DNA of 64,000 nucleotides from Chlorocebus sabaeus (Eukaryota; Chordata; Mammalia; Primates; Cercopithecidae): positions 90,635,106 to 90,699,105 of the forward strand of contig NC_132918.1 of assembly GCF_047675955.1 (NCBI RefSeq), in the 5' to 3' direction. Position numbers and translations under genes: made by a program. This document shows, piece by piece, positions 21,266 through 32,759 of the stretch; position 1 is the first letter of the stretch; each line of letters opens with the position of its first letter. Below the pieces are notes generated by a model. It saw only the letters and a list, made by a program, of their open reading frames with translations, had not been told where the DNA came from and ran no database searches.

Positions 21266-21482
21266 CTGGAGATTTTTACTTGAGCTTTTAACATCCTCTT
21301 TTAGGACTCAGGATAGACTTGTGTGGAGGTGCTCTCTGGCTGACAGGATAGGTTGTTACTGGTTTGGGTCTGCTTGGTTTTGCCTTGGCTGGGGCCAGTG
21401 TCGATGGGGCAGGCTTGGCAGGAGCAGTGGTGCCATGGCGGGGCACTGTGGCATCTTCTCCCCTAGCAGTGGATTTGGGGTC
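21266..21482. other. Intergenic sequence, unclassified
   Basis: Short unique stretch between the Alu and the compound CA minisatellite. Nothing else seen. Confidence 0.4.
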
Positions 21483-21504
21483 CCTGCTTGCCTCACATGG
21501 TGCT

Positions 21505-21537
<33 letters not shown>

Positions 21538-21589
21538 CCTGGTCTGCAGGGTCCCTGCTTGCCTCACATGGTGCTTACACATATGCGCA

Positions 21590-21625
<36 letters not shown>

Positions 21626-21751
21626 GGTCTGCAGGGTCCCTGCTTGCCTCACATGGTGCTTACACATATGCGCGCGTACACACACACACACACACACACC
21701 CTGGTCTGCAGGGTCCCTGCTTGCCTCACATGGTGCTTACACATATGCGCG

Positions 21752-21803
<52 letters not shown>

Positions 21804-21811
21804 GGTCTGCA
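21483..21811. repeat. Compound (CA)n minisatellite, 4 copies
   Basis: Four copies of CCTGCTTGCCTCACATGGTG followed by CTTACACATATGCGCGCGTA, each joined to a (CA)n run of different length and CCCTGGTCTGCAGGG. Copy one lacks the ATGCGC piece. The last CA run is the longest, about 22 units. Confidence 0.97.
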
Positions 21812-22039
21812 GGGCTTCAGCCTTGCCTTCATTCCCGCCTTGGCCTTATTTTCAATTAAGAAGTGATGCCACTTTAGGCAGAGTCTGCATGATCACTTCT
21901 GGGGTTTGAGTGTGAAAGCTGCCATCCCTGCAACTGCCCAGGGCCTGTATGTTTGGACCAAAACCAAACACCGCTGTCCTCTAGGTGGCTTTAGGGCTAG
22001 GGCAGGGTCCCAAGCGCCAGCCTTACAAGTCAGACCGTG

Positions 22040-22175
22040 ACTGACATTTCCGCCTCTCCCCTGGGCGGGCTGGGCCTGCCGGTAGAGGGCGCCCGCGTCC
22101 TCCGCAGCCGGCGCCGGCCTCCAACGCCCCAGACTCCCGAGCGGCCCCCCGAGCCTGAGGTTTCTCACGGCGTTC
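22040..22175. other. Short GC- and CpG-rich segment
   Basis: Contains CGCCCGCGTCCTCCGCAGCC, GGCGCCGG and CCCGAGCGGCC. It is too short for a full CpG island but denser in CpG than anything within several kb outside the BDH1 minisatellite. Confidence 0.6.
22079..22092 (+). promoter_or_regulatory. CTCF-like core motif
   Basis: CCGGTAGAGGGCGC fits the CTCF core CCNSYAGRKGGCRS at every position. It lies in the CpG-rich segment about 1.9 kb past the BDH1 stop, a reasonable place for an insulator. Confidence 0.5.
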
Positions 22176-22935
22176 GGGATTCTCACCTCGGAAACTGGGA
22201 ACAAAGAAGCAAGCAGCACCCCTTTAGAAACAGTGTTCTCGCTCTTCCAGCAGCTGCCTGGCCCGAACCTGGAGTCTGGTGCCAGGAGAAGGCAGAAGAA
22301 CCCGGGCAGCTGGAGTGGGCTGTGGGGTTCAGGCACTCACACAATGGGCAAATTCAGCTTGCCTCTTAGGCCTTTGTCCCCGCTGTCTTCAGACAGGGGT
22401 CCCCTGTCCCAGCTCCCCTAGGAGGAGGGAGGGGAGGCAGGCGGGGATCCAGAGCCCGGAGGGGGATGCTTGGTGGCCATTGCCTTTACGTAACAATAGG
22501 ATGCTTTTGTACCGTGGACCTTGTTCTAGCAGGACCCTTTCAGAATTGCATTTTCACATGTTGGGCGAATTTGTTTTCGTGCTGAAGTTGATTGAAGGAA
22601 AACAGATGGAGCCTTGGAGTTGCACGTGTGCATCCCTGCCTGGGAACTAGAGGAAGGGGGGCCACATACTCTGGGTCCAGATCAACAGACCCGAACGTCA
22701 GAGAAGCTGCATATGCATATGCGTCTATTGGAATCTTCTGAGTAAGCCAGAACTGCTGAGCCAGCCTATATAGGCTGTTCTGGTTTTTAATCATTTCCAG
22801 AGATTGAAAAGCCCAGACTACTATCCCTCCAAATAACTGCAGTGCTAACTCAGACCTCATATTTACCATTCGCTTTCTGGCAGCTTAGAACCTGCTGGGG
22901 CGCAGGACCTAGTTTTCATCTTTACCAGAGTGGGT
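22176..22935. other. Intergenic sequence, unclassified
   Basis: No repeat or gene recognised. The frames at 22037-22369 and 22279-22650 have no motif. Confidence 0.35.
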
Positions 22936-23268
22936 GGCCGGGCGCGGTGGCTCACGCCTGTCACCCTGTAATCCCAGCACTTTGGGAGGCCGAGGCGAGT
23001 GGATTGCCTGAGGGCAGGAGTTCAAGACCAGCCTGGCCAACATGGTGAAATCCTGTGTCTACTAAAAGTACAAAAATTAGCCAGGTGTGGTGGTGGGCGC
23101 CTGTAATCCTGGCTACTCAGGAGGCTGAGGCAGGAGAATCGACTGAACCCGGAGGTGGAGGTTGCAGTGAGCCAAGATCATGCCACTGTACTCCAGCCTG
23201 GGTGACAGAGTGAGACTGTCTCAAAAAAAAAAAAAAAAAAAAAAAGAAAAGAAAAGGAAAAAAAAGAT
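22936..23268 (+). mobile_element. Alu SINE
   Basis: Sense full-length Alu from GGCCGGGCGCGGTGGCTCAC to a long A-rich tail with AAAAG interruptions. It has a short insertion in the CGCCTGTAATCCC motif near 22960. Confidence 0.97.
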
Positions 23269-23269
23269 A

Positions 23270-23400
23270 GGAGGACAAAACAGAGGTGCATATTCCCATT
23301 TTATAGATGACATAACTGAGGCCCAAAGAGGGGAAGTGATTCACTCAGTATCACAGTAAATCCAGGGCAGAACAAAAGTCTCCTGAGTGGCACTCTTCAC
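23270..23400 (-). mobile_element. MIR SINE remnant
   Basis: Antisense MIR core: CCCATTTTATAGATGACATA, ACTGAGGCCCAAAGAGGGGA. Confidence 0.6.
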
Positions 23401-24004
23401 TATCACATTACACTGTGGCTCGCAGCAGCCCTGGAAGCGAAGCCAGTTGGGGTCACCAGGCACCTAGACCCTCACTGTTTGTCTGCTGGCAGAGAGCCGC
23501 TCCTTCTCGTCAGAGTAAGGGGTAGGGAGGAGGCCTTTGCCTGTGTGGACCATGGTCTGGTGACTCCAGCCAGCACAAACCCTTCCCTTGATGGTTGGAG
23601 GCTGGGCAAGGGCTTTTTGTGAGATGCTCCTGACAATGTCTTGTTGTTACAGAGCACCTGCTGTGCCTAGCATTCCACCTGGGGCCAAGAGGCTGTGTGA
23701 GCAGGTGACAGCCACATAGGCTGTCCCCACACAGGTGGCTGGCCCCGCCTGTCACAAGCTGCTAGGGCTGCCCCCTTACCACCCATGACAGGAGGTCTGA
23801 CAAAGACTCCCCACGTGTGAGGTCTGTTCACTGCCTGTATTTCGAACAGGCCCTGGCTCTGCAAACCTGTGTGAACCGTTTTGATACAGGAGCCGCCATG
23901 AGTGAGCAGAGGCTCCCCCAGCTCAGGCAGCCCCAGGCAGGGTTGGCCAGACAGCAACCAGGCACGGGTACCCAGTGCAGGTCCTGCTACCCAGCCACTG
24001 CTGC
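23400..24004. other. Intergenic sequence, unclassified
   Basis: No repeat or gene recognised. Confidence 0.3.
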
Positions 24005-24130
24005 TGCCTCTCACTGATTCTCACAGCAACCCTGGCAGGTAGGCAGAGTGGGGTTATCTTATTTTACGGAAACAGGCTTCCCCAAGTCTGTCACCAAGTA
24101 ACGGGTAGAGCTGGGTGTCAAGCCAGATCT
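24005..24130 (-). mobile_element. MIR SINE remnant
   Basis: Antisense MIR: TCTCACAGCAACCCTGGCAG, TTATTTTACGGAAACAGGCT, GTAACGGGTAGAGCTGGGTG. Confidence 0.6.
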
Positions 24131-25204
24131 AACCTCCAGCCCAGAGCTGGTGATGTGGAAAATCAGGGCAGATGGCACCAGGATCTAAAATAGGGAGGGA
24201 AAAAGACCTCAGTTACGTAACAGCGAGGGGACTCTCAGCCTACGCACAGCGGCAGCCACAGGGTCCTGCCACTCGAGCCAGCCCCTCCTTCCCTTCCTTT
24301 TTGGGCTCTGAGCACTGCCCCCTGCAAGAGAATGTGCTGGAGGAGCCCCAGTATCCTTCCAGCGGGAAGTCTGCTCTGTCAAGGCCGAGGGCAGGCTCTA
24401 GGAATGCAGAAACCAAGCAGGCAGAGCCGGATTCTGGAGCTGCCCTCAGAGGGCTCGAAGGTTATATGAGCGAAGCGCTTGAGAAGTGAGTGATGATTTC
24501 TGCTCAAAGAGACAGAGCAAGAGGGCTGAGGGCTCTGGTGCTCTGGGGGAGATGAAACAATCCCACAGCATGAGGTCTCTGTGGTGTTTGCGGGCACTAA
24601 GGAAGGGTGACCTGTGAGTGGCACGTTCAGAGGCACAGGGTGGGCAGCTGTTGGGCAAGGGACCAGGGCTGGGACAGGCTGCCAGGACCCCCACAACCCC
24701 AGGGGAGAAAGGCCACTCAGCCATCATCGTGCCTGACTCCCAGGCTCCCGCATGAGGCACCTGCTAGCCAGGGCTTGAAGCCCTCCAGTGACAGGGAGTG
24801 CATTACTTCCTGAGGCCATTTCCTTGGTTCAGAAACATTTATCTAAAGACTGAGCTGAAATCTACCACCTCACTTAACGTTTTTGGCACCTGGTTATGAC
24901 CCAGACCTGCACAGAATAATTTAACCCTTCTGATACAGACTTCCAGATATTTGGAAAGGCCAAGTCAGGTTTAAGAGCTCAGGTCTCCCATTTGACAAGA
25001 TTTCCATCTCCTCGCTATCAGAACAGAAGGTTTCAGCTGTGGTTATCCAATCCCTCATTCTTGATGACACACACCGGGCTGAATGGTCATTAGAGTCCCC
25101 CTCAAGCAGCCAAGCGCTTTGAAACAGGTTTACCACCTTTGGTGAGATGCTGACGCTCCTCACGTGCACGTGCCCCTCCCAACTACCCAAGTGAGTGCAT
25201 GGCA
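24131..25204. other. Intergenic sequence, repeat-poor
   Basis: About 1.1 kb without a recognised repeat, RNA gene or exon. Confidence 0.35.
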
Positions 25205-25385
25205 GATCCCTCACCTGATCCTCATAAACAGCTTATATGTAAGGCAGTACCGTTGTCTGCATTTTACAAATAAGGAAACTGAGCCTCAGGGAGGTGAAGC
25301 AATTTGCCCAAAATCACAGAGCTAGGAAATGAGGGAGCCAAGATTCAGACCCTGCAAGATCCAGACCCCACAAGATCCAGACCCC
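25205..25385 (-). mobile_element. MIR SINE
   Basis: Antisense MIR: GCATTTTACAAATAAGGAAA, CTGAGCCTCAGGGAGGTGAA, TTTGCCCAAAATCACAGAGC. A 17-bp direct repeat CAAGATCCAGACCCC occurs twice just after. Confidence 0.75.
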
Positions 25386-25401
25386 GGCCATCTGGCTTCT
25401 C

Positions 25402-25715
25402 TTTTTTTTTTTTTTTTTTTTTTTGAGATAGAGTCTTGATCTGTCACTCAGGCTGGAGTGCAGTGGTGCGATCTCAGCTCACTGCAACCTCTGCCTCCCA
25501 AGTTCAAATGATTCTCCTGCCTCAGCCGCCCGAGTAGCTGGGATCACAGGTGTGCACCACCATGACTGGCTAATTTTTTTTTTTTTTGTATTTTTAGTAG
25601 AGATGGGATTTCTCAATGTTGGCCAGGCTGGTCTCGAACTCCTGATCTCAGGTGATCCACCCACCTCGACCTCTCAGAGTGCTGGGATTACAGGCCTGAG
25701 CCACTGCGCCTGGCC
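25402..25715 (-). mobile_element. Alu SINE
   Basis: Antisense full-length Alu with a 23-base poly-T. Flanks CCATCTGGCTTCT and CCATCTGACTTCT are the target-site duplication. Confidence 0.97.
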
Positions 25716-26889
25716 CCATCTGACTTCTATACCCGCAGCCCCTTCCTTTACCCTCAGGCTGCCTCAGTCTCACATTGGGGCCCAGAGCTGGGCTGGACTG
25801 AGCACAGTCAGAACCTGGCCCTGTATGTGGTGAAGGAGCGGCGGGCAGGTGGGGAGGAGTACCGCCAGCTTCCTCCTAGTCCACAGTTTTGCATAACAAC
25901 CCGGAAAGGGAGGCCCGGGCTTCCTTGTCTTGTTGCACGTGCATCTGCAGTGTCTGTGCCGTCTCCCAGGGGCCTGGACGTCGATGGAGGGCCTGAGAGT
26001 GGAGAGAGCAGGGGTGCGAAGCATTTCCGGGGCTGTGGCTGCGGCCCACCCTGGCCTCAGCATCTGTGGAGATGTGTAGACAGGGAGAGTGAATGGGGCC
26101 AACCTCGGGAGACGCTGGGTCCCAGAAGCGCCATGTGCTGCTCCTTTGGTGAGACTTAATTACTCTATAAAATGTGAGGCTACTCCCACTTATCAAATTA
26201 CAGATGAGTTTAATTACAGCGCACTGAGTAACCACACTGGGCTCCTTCAGAAATGGCGGCAGGCGGGGCTGCTCTTCTCAGCTTCAGCTGTAGCCGCCCC
26301 AGTGTCAGGAGGAAGTGCCCGGGTTCCTGGGGCCCGGGAGTGCCGCTCAGCTCTGCTGCCAGACAACAAGAGTGGGTGTGGTGGGCTGCACTGGGTACAC
26401 TGCTGTACCGGCCACCACCCTCCGGCCACTCTCAGCCAGTGAGTACTCTGCGGGGCCATCTGGCCACGTGTTCTGTGACTGGGTCATTTACTCTGCTGCA
26501 ACCTCTTTTTCTCCTACCTACATTGTGTTCTGGACAAAGGTGTTGGGTCACAGTGTCCGACCAGAGGTGGACAAAGCGGCGTGGGACCTGCCGTAAGAAA
26601 CAGAGAGGGAGCATGGCGCGGGGTGAGAAACCTGTGCTTTGTGGAGGCTCGGGGCACCCTCAGGAAGGGGGACCAAGAACAGCAGGCCACTAGGGAGTGG
26701 GGAGAGCTCGGGGGCATCACGAGGGGCATCAGACTCTTCCCTGCAGGCCGGCGGGACTGACAGGCAGGCTCTCGTTCCAATGGAGGTACAGTGGGACTCC
26801 CGGGGCTGTGATGGGCAGGGCGGAGGAGCTGCCGTTGGTCCCAGTGCCGGATTAGTGTCACATTCTGAGGTGTGGCCCTGAGTTGGACA
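25716..26889. other. Intergenic sequence, repeat-poor
   Basis: No recognised repeat or gene. 26150-26235 is an AT-rich patch with TAATTA cores. 26250-26360 is GC-rich with an ATG in ATGGCGGCAGGCGGGG, but the 146-codon frame there has no motif and no splice context I trust. Confidence 0.35.
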
Positions 26890-27010
26890 GCAGCTGCTAC
26901 CTCTCCCTCTGCCCCTTTATTACTTGCATCTCTTTGTGCCAGGCCCTGTCTAGGCACGGGCGTCCAACAGCAGGCAGCCGACGGCCCTCCCAGAGCTCAC
27001 AGTCTAGCCC
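26890..27010 (-). mobile_element. L2 LINE remnant
   Basis: Antisense L2 3' end: TTTGTGCCAGGCCCTGTCTA, CCCTCCCAGAGCTCACAGTC. Confidence 0.55.
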
Positions 27011-27894
27011 AGCGTGACCCAGGGGAACCGTGGCCATGACTTGGGCCAGGAAGTGAGAGGCTCGATTCTGTCACATGTAAATACAAATAGTCGTTTTCAG
27101 TCTACACACAGTCTGTCTTCTTCCCCGCACAGCCTTGGAGCCCCTCACGGACAGCTGATGCGAGAGGCGTGCGTGGGCAGGGATCTCTGCTTACTTACGG
27201 AGTCCCATAACTTTGTCAAAGGAATAATAAACTATGAGGGCCCCTGGAAACCCAGACGCCAACAACCTGAGGCTGCCAAGCAAACAGTGCTGGGACTGCT
27301 TGGAGAGTAACCAGGCGGGGGGCTCTGGATAGGTGGGACTGGGCACGTGGTGTGGAGGCTGAGGGCAGAACCAGACAAGAGGCTCAGGCTGCACCCAGAT
27401 GTGGAAAAACGCACACCACTGCCGGCCTCACGACAAATTGGAGTTTTCAGCCTTAGGACTTATTTTCTGTGCGGTTAAGTGTACAACAAAAGAAAACAGC
27501 AGAGCGTTGAAAAGAGATAGATAGGCTCTTGGTTTTAGCAGAGAAAGATGCGGCATATCTGGAGGGTCTGTGCTTCTCCTCCCCTCACCCCCTGAGGCCC
27601 TCCAATTCCCTCCCCTTCCCGACCTCCCCGGGCCTTGCAGCTGGCAAACGCCTCCTGCTGCTGTGTGCTTAGTGACAGTGGGGCTCTGGTCACTGAGGGT
27701 TAGTGACAGAGCTGTGTGTCTGGCTTTAGTGCCTGCTGGTCCTCTCCTTGCCTGTGTGGATTGTACCTAGGTGGTCCCCGGGAAAGAGACCCCACAGGCG
27801 ATGCCCTGTTAGAGAAGAAAGGGACCTCAGAGACCCTGCAGCCAGAGGGATGGGACAGAAACAGGCCTTGCTGGCAACTGTGTTCTGGGTGAGG
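27011..27894. other. Intergenic sequence, unclassified
   Basis: Nothing recognised. Confidence 0.3.
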
Positions 27895-28205
27895 TCAGGT
27901 AGAAAGAACAGAAGTTTTGGAGCCAGACGCACCTAACTTTGATCCTGCTCTGCAACTTCCTGGTTGCATAGTGCTGCCAAGTTAGCTACTTTCTCTGAGC
28001 CTTAGTTTCTTTTTTGGGGGCGGGGTGGGGAGGGTCACTATCGCTAACACCAGGGCTGCAGCTGGCAAGCATTGCAAGCCTCGATTTCTTTAAGTCTCTG
28101 ATGGGGGTAGCCATCTGTACCTTGCAGAGCTGTTGTGTAGACAGGTGAGTGGGTAAGTTCTCCAGCACAACGCCTGGCACTGGGGGGGGACACAGTAGGT
28201 GCCCC
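27895..28205 (+). mobile_element. MIR SINE
   Basis: Sense MIR with a G-rich interruption: TTTTGGAGCCAGACGCACCT, CTTTCTCTGAGCCTTAGTTT, TGCAGAGCTGTTGTGTAGAC, CAACGCCTGGCACTGG. Confidence 0.65.
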
Positions 28206-28692
28206 GGCTGGTGCAGTCACAGCCTAAAAAATCCTTTCCCGTCCCCACCCCAGCCTTTCTGAGAAATGCAGACACTGTAGCCCAAGGGTGTTCTAGAGGC
28301 ACAGACAGAAATGGGGACACATTCAAGGTTGAACCACAGCAGCCAGAGCCCACTTTCCAGCTCATCCTAGAGGCCTAGGGCAGAGGAGGCTAAGGCCTTT
28401 TGCAGGCCCCCTTCCTGACTGCTAAATGCGGAACAGACTCCACAACCCTGCAACACCACCTCACAGGAAATCCCTGAAGATTTCCTGAGTGGATTAAGAA
28501 ATGATTAGCCAGAAGGCCTTAAGCCTAAAAGCCTAGACAAGACTCTGTCCCAGACAAAGAAGGGGTTTTCTGTTTTTCTTTTTTCTGTAATACAAACCCT
28601 CAAAATCATCTGGGGGATCAACCCATTCATTCATTCAGCTTAGGGGAGGGGAATGGACCAGTTCTTCCTGCCCTGGCTATCTGTGTTTGGAC
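28206..28692. other. Intergenic sequence, unclassified
   Basis: Nothing recognised. Confidence 0.3.
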
Positions 28693-28994
28693 TATTTATT
28701 TATTTATTTATTTGAGACAGAGTCTCGCTCTTGTTGCCCAGGCTGGAGTGCAATGGTGCAATCTCGGCTCACCGCAACCTCCACCTCCTGGGTTCAAGCA
28801 ATTCTCTGTCTCAGCCTCCCAAGTAGCTGGGATTACAGGTACCCACCACCATGCCTGGCTAATTTTTTGTGTTTTTAGTAGAGATGAAGTTTCACCATCT
28901 TGGTCAGGCTGGTCTTGAACTCCTGACCTTGTGAACCACCCACCTCAGCCTCCCAAAATGCCAGCATTACAGGTGTGAGCCACCGCGCCTGGCC
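28693..28994 (-). mobile_element. Alu SINE with (TTTA)n tail
   Basis: Antisense full-length Alu; the tail is a TTTA microsatellite (28694-28711). TGGACT occurs on both sides. Confidence 0.97.
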
Positions 28995-29560
28995 TGGACT
29001 CTTTCTGTTAGCACTCAGTTTGTCCTGCCCAGGCCCTGGCTTCTTATGTTTTCTCTTTAAGCATTCAGGGTTAAGAGTGATCTATCATCAGGCTCAGGAT
29101 GTCTATGGTAAGATTTGATTCCCAGCCTCAAGGAGTTCCCAGTCCTGTGGGGCTGAGGGTATGAGGGGGTGGAGCAGATAGGATGCACCAACCTGGAGAA
29201 CTCACTGTCACTCAGGACAGCCTGGGCTATAGTGGATGTACGAGCAAAGTTCATGGCAGCCTAGGAAGGGAGCAGGAAATTCTCACTAGGTAGGTTGCAG
29301 ATGCTCCCTAAAGGAGGTTGTGTTTCAGCTGAGACTTGACAAGTGAAGAGGGTTCTGACAGATAGAAACAGGAGGTGGGGCACCCGACAGGACATTTCAC
29401 AGTCAACAGAGCAGGATGAGAATGGCTTAGCATCTCAGGAGGACAGACTCTGAAAGGAAAGTGAATAATTTGGGGAGGTTTGAAGAACTCCAGCCCCTGG
29501 GAAGAAAGGGCTGGCAAAAGGTGTCCCCATCCCACGGGGCACTGCTCAGACAGCTCTGAC
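28995..29560 (-). mobile_element. Possible L2 sequence
   Basis: 29100-29510 carries L2-like phrases (GCCTCAAGGAGTTCCCAGTC, GTTTCAGCTGAGACTTGACA, TCAGGAGGACAGACTCTG) in antisense order. Weakly supported. Confidence 0.45.
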
Positions 29561-29567
29561 TCTGTCA

Positions 29568-29745
29568 GAACCAGATCACTCTAAGTTGGACTGCAAAAGT
29601 CATCCAGCCCCTTGGATCCTAAATGTACCGCACATGAATCTCCTGGGAAACTGGTTCAAAAACAGAACCAGTAAGTCCTGAGTGGAGCCCAGGAACCTTA
29701 TATCTGAGAAGTGACTCCAAGGCACAGCAAGAAAAAGGACGGTCA
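29568..29745 (+). mobile_element. MER5A-like hAT MITE remnant
   Basis: CGCACATGAATCTCCTGGGA, AACTGGTTCAAAAACAGA, TGGAGCCCAGGAACCTTATA and AAGTGACTCCAAGGC follow the layout of MER5A with heavy decay. Confidence 0.5.
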
Positions 29746-30590
29746 GAGAACAGGGGATGCTGCATCCCGAGTTAGTGACAGATCTGGGGCTAGGCCTGGG
29801 AGAGGGAGAGCTGGAGCACCTGTGGCTGTGGTTTTGCCTGGCCCCTGGTGGCTACTAGTACTGAAACTCTGGGAGCAGAAAGGGCCTGAGGGCTTGTTTC
29901 AGAAGTGCCAGTGTGGGGAGATGCAGGCAAGTTTTCCTCCCCTTCTCAGAGACCTTTTTGGGATAAAAGAAAGCCCAGGAGGGAGGGGAGCCAGGTGTGC
30001 TGGGAGCCTGGCAAAGGCCAGATGGCCTGCTCGAGTGTTCTCATTAACAGGATGAAGAAGGGCGGAGGCCCTAGTGCAGATGTATCCTTCCAGTCAGGCA
30101 CTTGGATTGTGGCACTGGCTGGTGGCCTGGCCTCCACACAATTTGTAGTTGTGTGTCCTGCAGTGGGCAACTCCACCAGGCTGTGCCAAACCTGCCAGCT
30201 TGCTGTGCCCTCTGCCCCTCGGAGCTGCAGCTTTGCTCACTGTCCTCTCCTTGGCCAGGAGGGGGCAGTCAGCTGCCTCTCTAGTATCCCTCCGGCCTTT
30301 GGTGTTGAGGCTGGGACGCATCAGGGAGGTGGTTAAACAGAGCAGAGTTTTCTCAGACTCATGGCAAGAGGCCTAAGTTTCAGTTCCAGTTCCATGTTCT
30401 CAGTTGCAGACTGAGCCACTGGGGGTGGCTGAGGAGAAGCAACATGCCCCCATTCCCTGCTTTCTAGTGCTCAGGTACTTGGCTTCCAGGTGCCTAGCTA
30501 GCCTAGACAAGCTGGGACCTGGGGGCAGAGATTGCTGCATGTTCCTGATACTCATTTTCCCCTTCTATAGGGATAGATCCACCCATGTTC
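29746..30590. other. Intergenic sequence, unclassified
   Basis: No repeat recognised. CCAGGAGGGGGCAG at 30255-30268 is one base off the CTCF core. The 143-codon frame at 29905 has no known motif. Confidence 0.3.
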
Positions 30591-30985
30591 AGCTGAGCAC
30601 ATGGCTGCCATAATAAAGACTACATTTCCCCAGATTCCCTTGCAGCTAGGGGGTAGTCATGTGACTAGGTTCTGGCCAATGGGATGTAAGCAGAAATGGT
30701 GGCACAACAGCTTCCAGGAACCTTCCTTAAGGGGAGCTTACATGCATCTCCTTTGGCTCGTTGGGCACTTGATCTTGCAGCCTGGAACTTGGGATGCTGC
30801 CATCTTGGGCCATAAAGTCAAGAGATTTATGACATTGCAACAAGATAGTGTTTGGATCCCAGACACTGAGGAACCACATTCCACCTTTGACCCCTCATTC
30901 AGATTTTATGTGAGAAGAAATAAACTTCTATCTTTTCTGCATTATTCCAGTTTTGGAATTCTTCCCTCGTATGCAAACCAAATCC
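30590..30985 (+). mobile_element. LTR-like interspersed repeat (tentative)
   Basis: GACTACATTTCCCCAGATTC, GTCATGTGACTAGGTTCTGG, CCAATGGGATGTAAGCAGAA, CTGCCATCTTGGGCCATAAA and AAATAAACTTCTATC follow a widespread old LTR-type repeat, probably MLT1-like. The 134-codon frame at 30601 lies wholly inside it. Confidence 0.5.
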
Positions 30986-31059
30986 TAACTAAACCTCTAG
31001 CCTAGCTGGACAGGAGGTGAGGAAGCCATCACATACGCATGGGGGCAGGAAACCTCATC

Positions 31060-31290
31060 TGATCCTAAGTAATAAGCGTTTATTAAGTGCTTCCTACACG
31101 CCAGGCCTTGGGTTAAGCACGTTATATGCATTATCCCATTTGATTCTTCCAGTGATACTATAAGGCAAGATTTATAATCCCAAGTTTATAGATGATTAAA
31201 ATGAAGCTTAGCTTTAAATATCTTTCCTAGTTAGAAAGTGACAGGATTCAGAACCAGACTGTCTCTAACTGCTGGCTGCAAGCACTAACT
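31060..31290 (-). mobile_element. MIR SINE
   Basis: Antisense MIR: GCGTTTATTAAGTGCTTCCT, GTTATATGCATTATCCCATT, GTTAGAAAGTGACAGGATTC. Confidence 0.8.
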
Positions 31291-31531
31291 GTTCCTCAGG
31301 CAATGAAGAGGGCTCCAGCCATGCTGGCCACAGCCTCCCTGACCTCACCTGGGCTATGAAGAGGTAGCTCCTCTTCGATTAAAAGGAGAGATTCATGAGG
31401 TTGGGACTGAGCCAAAATTGAACACAAAACAGGCTGAGACAATAGGCAACCAAACTCTCATCCTTATTCTCTGAACAAAATTCTTAAATGTGAAATATTT
31501 TAGAGGGCTATTCCTCCTCCTTCTCCTCCTT
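31290..31531. other. Intergenic sequence, unclassified
   Basis: Nothing recognised; ends in a pyrimidine-rich run that joins the Alu tail. Confidence 0.3.
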
Positions 31532-31842
31532 CTTTTATTTTTGAGATGGAGCCTTGCTCTGTCACCCAGGGCAGAGTGCAGTGGCCCAATCTCAGCTCAC
31601 TCTAAACTCTGCCTCCGGGGTTCAAGAGATTCTCCTGCCTCAGCCTCCTGAGTAGCTGGCATTACAGGCACGTGCCACCATACTCGGCTAATTTTTGATG
31701 TTGTTGTTGTTGTTGTATTTTTAGTAGAGACGGTGTTTCTCCATGTTGACCAGGTTGGTCTCGAACTCCTCACCTCAGGTGATCCACCTGCCTTGGCCTC
31801 CCAAAGTGCTGGGATTACAGGTGTGAGCCACCATGCCTGGCT
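31532..31842 (-). mobile_element. Alu SINE
   Basis: Antisense full-length Alu with a (TTG)n expansion in the arm linker (about 31697-31714). Confidence 0.97.
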
Positions 31843-32289
31843 TAGTTCTTCTTAATGAAGGTGTCTTCTCGGAAGCATCCCCAGTGAGACCACCTCCTGT
31901 TTAGTGGCTGAGCTAAGAAGACTCAAAACTCCTCTTCTTCCACCTCCTCCTTCTACCCCCACCTTCCTTTCTCTCTTCCTCTTCCTCCTCCCCTCACTCT
32001 TCCTGCTCTTGAAGATCATGGAGGTTGTACCAGAGGCCCCTCACATAGCATGGCCTACCACCAAATGGGCTTTTGTTAATCTGTTTAGCTTCAAAGATAT
32101 CCATGAAGCAGCAATCTCTAAATGTCCAAGAAATAATGGATTCCCTCTGGGCAGCCAGGAAACCTTGTTACCACTGCGTCTTCCACTACCAACTGGTCAC
32201 GTCGTCCAGGCAGCAAATGCCTTATCCTTTCTGGGCCTCACTCTCCTCATCGGAAAACAACAGTAATAACAATAACAGCAATAGCTAAC
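31843..32289. other. Intergenic sequence, unclassified
   Basis: Pyrimidine-rich at 31925-32010 (CTTCCTCTTCCTCC). The 120-codon frame at 31904 spans this tract. No family recognised. Confidence 0.3.
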
Positions 32290-32419
32290 TTTTTTTTTTC
32301 TCACAGACAGAGTCTGGCTATGTTGCCTAGACTGGCCTTGAACTCCTGGGCTCCAGCGATCCTCCCACCTCAGCTTCCCAAGGTAGCTGGGACCACAGGC
32401 CTAGGCCACCACACCCAGC
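32290..32419 (-). mobile_element. Alu monomer (FLAM-like)
   Basis: Antisense single-arm Alu, CAGACAGAGTCTGGCTATGT to GCCACCACACCCAGC. Confidence 0.85.
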
Positions 32420-32424
32420 TCATC

Positions 32425-32620
32425 CAGCAAACAACCCGTTGAGTCATCCACACTCACTGTGTTCTAAACACTTCACAAGCGTTTATTCCCTCATCCTTAG
32501 GGGGACCCTATGAGGGAAGTACTGTTACTATTAGGGGTAGGGAACCTGAGACAGGGAGGTTGCTAAGTGGCCCAAGGTCAGGCGTGCACCATGAAGTCAA
32601 AATAAGACTTGAAAGAGGAC
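32425..32620 (-). mobile_element. MIR SINE
   Basis: Antisense MIR: GTGTTCTAAACACTTCACAA, GACCCTATGAGGGAAGTACT, AACCTGAGACAGGGAGGTTG. Confidence 0.75.
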
Positions 32621-32759
32621 CTGGCAGCTGTGTTTAGTAACATCCCTGGGCTAAATGACCCCTCAGGCAAAGTCTCAATACAGTAAAGACAAAGTGGGGG
32701 TGCTTGGGTGGAATGGGGGTGGGGGTCTAAACCCTGGCCCTTCCTCCCGCAACCCGCCC

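Noticed and set aside
21216..21909. His/Thr-rich frames of 120-216 codons
   Set aside because: They run from an Alu into the compound CA minisatellite; no protein family is involved.
26253..26693. 146-codon frame beginning MAAGGAALLSFSCSRPSVRR in GC-rich DNA
   Set aside because: The start context looks promoter-like, but there is no recognisable domain, no splice pair and no CpG island, so I do not call a gene.
30601..31005. 134-codon frame starting MAAIIKTTFPQIPLQLG
   Set aside because: It lies wholly within an LTR-like interspersed repeat and shows no protein family.
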